A DNA stretch of 10,351 nt from Candidatus Cloacimonas sp. 4484_275. Lineage in GTDB: Bacteria; Cloacimonadota; Cloacimonadia; Cloacimonadales; TCS61. The notes under the pieces are model-generated. The model did no database searches. It worked only from the letters and a program-made list of their open reading frames with translations, and was not told where the DNA came from. Numbering within the stretch: position 1 is the first letter of the stretch; each line of letters starts with the position of its first letter. Positions 6,266 through 10,351 of this stretch are shown here, one piece after another. The stretch is taken from assembly GCA_002085205.1 (NCBI GenBank), contig NATF01000031.1:1-10351 (forward strand). The letters run 5' to 3'. The position numbers and the translations under genes were made by a program.

Positions 6266-6294
6266 AATATGTTGTAGGAATGAAATATGTTGTA
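6259..6294 (+). repeat. Exact 18-bp tandem duplication across the cmk stop and the plsC start
   Basis: GGAATGAAATATGTTGTA occurs twice back to back, at 6259-6276 and 6277-6294. Each copy contains a GGAA ribosome-binding core and an ATG-TTG 6 nt later. In the first copy ATG 6269 is followed by TTG and TAG, a two-codon dead end. In the second copy ATG 6287 opens plsC. Because the TGA of cmk (6263-6265) is in the first copy, neither flanking protein is disrupted. Confidence 0.95.
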
Positions 6295-6823
6295 TCGATT
6301 TTTACAAATTTTTATTCTTTTCCTGATGAAATTTTTTTGGCATCTGAAGATAATAAATAAGCAACAAATCCAAAATGCACGCGGTTGCATAATCGCGGCA
6401 AATCACATTTCCTGGTTTGATCCTCCTTTTCATAATAAAAATTTCGGAAAACTTCTGAAAAAATTACACGCTATTCCCATCAAAAGAGGAACTATCGACA
6501 GAAAAGCAATTGAACTCGTAAAGGAAAAACTGCTGGCAAAAGAATCGGTTCTGATTTTTCCGGAAGGAACCAGAAAATCTTCCAAAGCAAAATCGGGAAT
6601 CGGAAAAATCGCTTTGGAAACCGAAAAAGACATTTTGCCGATTTATATTGAAAATTCCGATAAATTTTGGCAGTGTTTGATTGGAAAGAAAAGACTGAAA
6701 ATTATTTTCGGAGAAAAGATAAAAGTTCCCGAATTTTCTCATCTGGAAAAAACCAAGGAAAATTATCGTAAATTGGCGGAAACGATTTTGGAAAGGATAA
6801 ATAAACTAAAAGATGAAAATTAG
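6287..6823 (+). CDS. plsC: PlsC-type 1-acyl-glycerol-3-phosphate acyltransferase, internally short
   Basis: Members of this family add the second acyl chain to lysophosphatidic acid at the inner membrane, giving phosphatidic acid for phospholipids. The product has 178 residues, somewhat short. An N-terminal hydrophobic segment (~1-20) is followed by motif I NHISWFD (39-45, catalytic H40 and D45). Motif II is seen as AIPIKRGTIDR (62-72), motif III as FPEGTRKS (91-98) and motif IV as ILPIYI (116-121). Between motif I and motif II only about 16 residues remain. Homologues usually have some 15-20 more, including a conserved 'fmaKkELF'-like stretch, so an in-frame internal deletion is likely; whether activity is kept is unknown. 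The start ATG 6287 has GGAA 6 nt upstream, and an in-frame TGA just before it excludes earlier starts. It overlaps ispH by 11 nt. The subfamily (PlsC versus a related acyltransferase) is not certain. Confidence 0.85.
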   Translation: MLYRFLQIFILFLMKFFWHLKIINKQQIQNARGCIIAANHISWFDPPFHNKNFGKLLKKLHAIPIKRGTIDRKAIELVKEKLLAKESVLIFPEGTRKSSKAKSGIGKIALETEKDILPIYIENSDKFWQCLIGKKRLKIIFGEKIKVPEFSHLEKTKENYRKLAETILERINKLKDEN

Positions 6824-7706
6824 AATCGCGAAAAATTCCGGTTTTTGTTTCGGAGTGAAAAGAGCCATCAAAATGGCGGAAGATGCTTCCAAAAAGTACG
6901 ACGAAATCGTAACTCTCGGTTCTATTATTCATAATCCGCAAATGGTAAAAAAACTGGAACAACAAGGAATCCACAAAGTTAACAGCCTTTCCGAAATCAA
7001 AGGAAGACCCACAATCATTCGCTCGCACGGAGTCGAAAAAAACACCTTTAATAAATTGCTTGAGCAAAACATTGAAATCGTCGATACAACTTGTCCTTAT
7101 GTATCAAAAACACAAGAATACACTCAACTTTTGGGAAAAGCCGGTTATCAGGTAATTATTTTGGGAGACAAAAATCATCCGGAAGTCATTGCTCTGCAAT
7201 CATATTCAGACGGCAATACAATTGTTGTGAAAGACGCTTCCGAACTGCCGGATAAAAAATTCGACAAAGTGGGAGTTATTTCCCAAACGACCCGTAATAT
7301 CGAAGATTTGCAAAATCTTACAAGGGAATTACTCCCGAGATGCAGAGAATTAAGAATTATGAATACGATTTGCAATGCGACCAGCATTCGTCAGAAAGCG
7401 ACTCTGGAACTTGCCAAAGAAAGCGATTTAATGATTGTTATCGGCGGTCGCAACAGTTCGAACACAAAAATGCTTGCCAAAATTAGTGGAAAATATATTA
7501 AGACGCATCATATTGAAGTAGCGGAAGAAATTGATAAAAAATGGTTTAAGAATGTGGAAAATATCGGCATTACAGCAGGTGCTTCCACACCTGATTGGAT
7601 AATTGTGGAAGTTTATAATAAAATAATAGAATATCTGGGGAATCACGAAAAAAAGATTTCGAAAATAGAGGATATTCCCGGGTTAAGGAGTAAAGATGAA
7701 CGTTAA
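6813..7706 (+). CDS. ispH: 4-hydroxy-3-methylbut-2-enyl diphosphate reductase
   Basis: IspH (LytB) performs the last step of the MEP isoprenoid pathway, reducing HMBPP to IPP and DMAPP with a [4Fe-4S] cluster. The 297-residue protein has the three cluster cysteines: C12 (SGFCFGV), C94 (DTTCPYV) and C187 (NTICNAT). Substrate-binding residues are also visible: H40 (IIHNP), H72 (RSHGV), H122 and E124 (NHPEV), T159 (QTT), GGRNSSNT (211-218) and TAGASTP (254-260). It begins MKIRIAKNSGFCFGV as in the family. The start overlaps the end of plsC by 11 nt, and its own end overlaps rpsA by 11 nt. The last ~20 residues (HEKKISKIEDIPG...) form a polar tail that contains the rpsA ribosome-binding site. In some Firmicutes IspH is fused to an S1 protein; here the two remain separate but overlap. 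Confidence 0.97.
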   Translation: MKIRIAKNSGFCFGVKRAIKMAEDASKKYDEIVTLGSIIHNPQMVKKLEQQGIHKVNSLSEIKGRPTIIRSHGVEKNTFNKLLEQNIEIVDTTCPYVSKTQEYTQLLGKAGYQVIILGDKNHPEVIALQSYSDGNTIVVKDASELPDKKFDKVGVISQTTRNIEDLQNLTRELLPRCRELRIMNTICNATSIRQKATLELAKESDLMIVIGGRNSSNTKMLAKISGKYIKTHHIEVAEEIDKKWFKNVENIGITAGASTPDWIIVEVYNKIIEYLGNHEKKISKIEDIPGLRSKDER

Positions 7707-9843
7707 CGATCAAAATGAAGTAAAGGATGAAAAAAATCCTATCGCAACGGAAACCGAACTTAACGAAAAAGTTCAAACTGAAAATTCGACAACAGAAAAA
7801 GAGGTAGTTTCGGAAGCAAAACCGCTTGAGGAAGAAAAAACTCAACCGGAAGAGTCTCAATCCGAAATCAAAGAGGAAATCGAAAACGAGGCAAAAGAAC
7901 CGGAAGAAAAAGCGGAAGAAACAATTGAAACGACGGAAACCGAAAAACCGAAACCCAATGGTTCGGATGAAGACATGATGTCTCTTTTGGATGAATCTTT
8001 CAATAAATTCAAAAAAGGCGCAATCATAGAAGGAACCGTTGTAAGCGTTGATGAAAGAGAAATTTTGGTAGATATAGGTTTCAAATCGGAAGGTTCGATT
8101 CCGAGCAAGGAATTTACAAATTCTCAAGTTCCGGAAATCGGAGAGGAAATCAAAGTTTATATTGATTCGGTGGAAGACGCTTCCGGCAGATTGAAACTCT
8201 CCAAAAAGAAAGCGGATTTCTATTCCAATTTGGAAAGATTCAAAAAAATGATGGAAGCCGGCGAATCAATCACCGGAATTTTGCGCCGAAGAGTTAAAGG
8301 CGGAATGATTGTCGATATTGAAAATATTGAAGCATTTCTTCCCGGCTCTCAAATTTCCACCAAACCGATTCCGAACCTCGATCAGTTTATCGGAAAAGAA
8401 GGCGAATTTAAAATTCTGAAAATAGATGAAGAAAGAAGAAATATAATTGTTTCCCGAAAGAAAGTGCTGGAAGAAAAAAGAGAATCACAAATACGCGAAT
8501 TGAAGGAAAAATTGCGTCAGGGTTCCGAATTGGACGGCGAAGTGAGAAACATCACAGATTACGGCGCTTTTATCGATTTGGGCGGAATTGACGGTTTGCT
8601 TCATATCACCGATATGTCTTGGGGACACATCAAACATCCGTCGGATATGCTTAATATCGGCGACAAAGTAAAAGTAAAAGTGCTTAGTTACGATGAAGAA
8701 ACAAACAAAGTTGCCTTGGGAATTAAACAACTTGTACCACCGCCTTGGGAAAACATCGAAGTCAAATATCCGGAAGGTTCGGTCGTAACAGGTAAAGTTG
8801 TTAACATAACGAAATACGGTGTTTTTGTGGAATTGGAACCCGGAGTGGAAGGTTTGGTTCATGTTTCCGAAATGTCTTGGACAAAAAAGATTAAACATCC
8901 TAATCAGATTGTGAAACTGGGAGACACGGTAAAGGCGATTGTGCTGGATATTTCCAAAGATGAACATCGAATTTCCCTCGGAATGAAACAAATGGAACCG
9001 AACCCTTGGTTGGCAATTGACGAAAGATATCCGGTGGGAACAACTTTGAAAGGCAAGATTAAGAGCATCACACCTTTCGGTGTTTTCGTGGAAATCGAAA
9101 AAGATATCGAAGGATTGATTCACATTTCCGATATTTCTTGGACAAAACGCATTTATCATCCTCGCGAAGTTTACAAAAAAGGACAAGAAGTTGAAGTTAA
9201 GGTGCTTTCCATTGATAAAACACTTCACAGAATTGCGTTGGGAGTAAAACAGCTTACGCCGGATCCGTGGGAACATTTGGACAAAATTTTACCGATAAAC
9301 TCCGAAGTGAAAGCCAAAATTGTTAAAATCATTCCCAAAGGTTTGTTGGTTGATGTTCCCGTAAACGACAATGTTGTGGAAGGTTTTGTGCCGTTATCTC
9401 ATCTCGGAATTCCCAACCTCAGAAAAATTTCCGATGCTTTTTATGTAAATGAAGAATTGCCTTTGAAAACCATCGAACTCGATTTGGAAAACAGACGACT
9501 TATCTTAAGTGTGAAAGCTTATTTCTTCTCCCGTGAAAAAGAATTGCTGCAACAATTCATCAAGGAACATCAAGAACGAATGCAGGAAAAATTGGAAAAA
9601 AGACAAGCCAAATCGGCTCAAGAAACAAAGCAGGAAGAAAAGAAAGTAAGCGCTTCGGCGGAAAATTCTCAAGAAGAAATTTCAAAAGAAAACGAACCCG
9701 AAAAACAGGCGGAAACGGAAAATGTTCCCGAGACCGAACAAGAAAAGACTCAAAATGAACCTCCTGCCGAAGAAGAAAAAATAGAAGATAAAGCAAGCGA
9801 GGAACAACCTGCCGAATCTCCGGAACCAACTGAGAATAAATAA
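7696..9843 (+). CDS. rpsA: 30S ribosomal protein S1, six S1 domains with long acidic ends
   Basis: S1 binds the 5' part of mRNA and helps load it on the 30S subunit. The 715-residue product is longer than the roughly 550-residue E. coli protein. It has an acidic, low-complexity N-terminal region (1-~98, rich in Glu, Lys and Thr), then six S1/OB-fold domains: ~107-171, ~190-255, ~276-345, ~361-431, ~448-518 and ~534-607. A second acidic low-complexity tail follows (~640-715). Domains 3-5 show the classic pattern (GAFIDLGGIDGLLH, GVFVELEPGVEGLVH, GVFVEIEKDIEGLIH), with repeated SW..(I)K/YHP segments. The first two, more diverged domains are the ones that usually dock S1 to the ribosome. The start ATG 7696 has AAGGAG 5 nt upstream, the best ribosome-binding site in the operon, fitting high expression. 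It is the last operon gene, ending 16 nt before the terminator hairpin. The call is firm; the role of the acidic ends is unknown. Confidence 0.95.
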   Translation: MNVNDQNEVKDEKNPIATETELNEKVQTENSTTEKEVVSEAKPLEEEKTQPEESQSEIKEEIENEAKEPEEKAEETIETTETEKPKPNGSDEDMMSLLDESFNKFKKGAIIEGTVVSVDEREILVDIGFKSEGSIPSKEFTNSQVPEIGEEIKVYIDSVEDASGRLKLSKKKADFYSNLERFKKMMEAGESITGILRRRVKGGMIVDIENIEAFLPGSQISTKPIPNLDQFIGKEGEFKILKIDEERRNIIVSRKKVLEEKRESQIRELKEKLRQGSELDGEVRNITDYGAFIDLGGIDGLLHITDMSWGHIKHPSDMLNIGDKVKVKVLSYDEETNKVALGIKQLVPPPWENIEVKYPEGSVVTGKVVNITKYGVFVELEPGVEGLVHVSEMSWTKKIKHPNQIVKLGDTVKAIVLDISKDEHRISLGMKQMEPNPWLAIDERYPVGTTLKGKIKSITPFGVFVEIEKDIEGLIHISDISWTKRIYHPREVYKKGQEVEVKVLSIDKTLHRIALGVKQLTPDPWEHLDKILPINSEVKAKIVKIIPKGLLVDVPVNDNVVEGFVPLSHLGIPNLRKISDAFYVNEELPLKTIELDLENRRLILSVKAYFFSREKELLQQFIKEHQERMQEKLEKRQAKSAQETKQEEKKVSASAENSQEEISKENEPEKQAETENVPETEQEKTQNEPPAEEEKIEDKASEEQPAESPEPTENK

Positions 9844-9859
9844 AATAAAAAAATAACTT

Positions 9860-9892
9860 AAGGTGTTCATTCGACAATGAACACCTTTTTTT
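9860..9892 (+). terminator. Rho-independent terminator of the rseP-rpsA operon
   Basis: A perfect 12-bp stem, AAGGTGTTCATT / AATGAACACCTT, closes a CGAC loop, and seven T residues (9886-9892) complete it. It starts 16 nt after the rpsA stop. It is the only textbook intrinsic terminator in the window and marks the end of the eight-gene operon. Confidence 0.93.
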
Positions 9893-9899
9893 GTGTATT

Positions 9900-10351
9900 A
9901 TGAAAATATGCTTAATCGGCTTTATGGGAGCAGGAAAAACATTTATCGGAAAAAAATTGGCATCCGAATTAAATTTGCCTTTTTTTGACCTCGACAAAGA
10001 GCTGGAAAAACTTTCGCAATTAACCATTACTCAAATGTTTGAGAAATTAGGAGAACCGTTTTTCCGACAAATGGAATCCGGTCTTTTACTCAACTGGAAT
10101 AAAAACGGTGTTATGGCGACAGGCGGCGGTATCGTCGAAAATAAACAAAACAGGGAATTCCTGAGAAAAAAAGAAAACATCTGCATTTGGTTAAATCCTG
10201 CTTGGGAAACAATTAAAGAAAGAATCAACGGTTCTTTTCGTCCGCTTGTGAAAAATCTTTCGTCCGACGAATTAAAACAACTCTGGCAAAAGCGTTTGTC
10301 TTTTTACAAGGAATGCGCCGATATCGAGATTAAATCGAAAAAAACAAATTT
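9900..10351 (+). CDS. aroK: Shikimate kinase (partial, runs off the right edge)
   Basis: Shikimate kinase phosphorylates shikimate at the 3-hydroxyl, the fifth step of chorismate synthesis for aromatic amino acids. The first 150 residues are present and open to the end of the window. Motifs in order are: Walker A GFMGAGKT (7-14), FFDLDKELE with D30 and D32 near shikimate, ITQMFEKLGEPFFRQME (43-59) with R56, TGGGIV (74-79), the lid arginine R114 (FRPLV), and RLSFYKECADI (132-142) with R132 near the nucleotide. Little of the usual ~170-residue protein should be missing. The ATG at 9900 lies 7 nt after the terminator T-tract, with no Shine-Dalgarno sequence. A later ATG (9924) would cut into the Walker A motif, so 9900 is preferred. 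It may belong to a new transcription unit or depend on read-through. Confidence 0.92.
   Translation, partial: MKICLIGFMGAGKTFIGKKLASELNLPFFDLDKELEKLSQLTITQMFEKLGEPFFRQMESGLLLNWNKNGVMATGGGIVENKQNREFLRKKENICIWLNPAWETIKERINGSFRPLVKNLSSDELKQLWQKRLSFYKECADIEIKSKKTN

Noticed and set aside
6262..6360. Short open frame starting at the ATG that overlaps the cmk stop
   Set aside because: It is out of frame with plsC, ends at TAA 6358-6360 and encodes nothing recognisable. It arises from the 18-bp duplication.
8485..9276. Minus-strand open frame of 263 codons opposite rpsA
   Set aside because: It covers the repeated S1 domains in antisense. Its His/Phe-rich repeats simply mirror the S1 repeat periodicity, and no ribosome-binding site or motif is present.
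9871..9901. Promoter-like pair TCGACA and TATTAT inside the terminator
   Set aside because: The 19-bp spacing is long, and transcription would start after ATG 9900, leaving no start codon that preserves the Walker A motif. The match probably comes from the hairpin sequence.

Overview
The window is an AT-rich stretch of bacterial chromosome, densely packed with core genes. The fragment at the left edge ends in a C-terminal FlgD/type IX-sorting-like Ig domain. That domain, together with a DUF5683-like protein, a deoxyhypusine-synthase-like protein and a ribosomal protein S1 with long acidic tails, suggests a member of the FCB assemblage, perhaps Cloacimonadota or a relative. No rRNA or diagnostic marker is present, so this placement is tentative.

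Layout. Bases 1-162 hold the 3' end of a secreted or cell-surface protein gene, whose C-terminal domain contains a 7-bp tandem repeat. It converges on a minus-strand M23 lipoprotein peptidase (375-1580). The gap between them (163-374) carries three perfect inverted repeats, and the last of these lies in what looks like a dispersed palindromic repeat. A divergent control region (1581-1740) separates the peptidase from a long plus-strand operon. The operon order is rseP (site-2 protease), tgt (tRNA-guanine transglycosylase), a deoxyhypusine-synthase-like gene, a DUF5683-like membrane protein gene, cmk (cytidylate kinase), a plsC-type acyltransferase gene, ispH and rpsA. Gaps between genes are 21 nt or less, and three junctions overlap by 8, 11 and 11 nt. 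The operon ends at a strong intrinsic terminator (9860-9892). Seven nucleotides after its T-tract a shikimate kinase gene begins and runs off the right edge.

The operon is mainly housekeeping. It covers envelope proteolysis (rseP), tRNA modification (tgt), nucleotide and phospholipid synthesis (cmk, plsC), isoprenoid precursors (ispH) and translation (rpsA). The block cmk-plsC-ispH-rpsA is a widely seen bacterial arrangement, and in some Firmicutes ispH and rpsA are even fused. The deoxyhypusine-synthase-like gene is the least understood member.

No CRISPR array, prophage, transposase, tRNA or rRNA was found, and I see no clear new multi-gene system. The points most worth checking are small: a probable ATT start codon for tgt, an exact 18-bp tandem duplication rebuilding the ribosome-binding site and start of plsC, an apparent internal deletion in PlsC, the deoxyhypusine-synthase-like protein without the usual catalytic lysine, the coding heptanucleotide repeat, and the leaderless-looking shikimate kinase gene behind the terminator.
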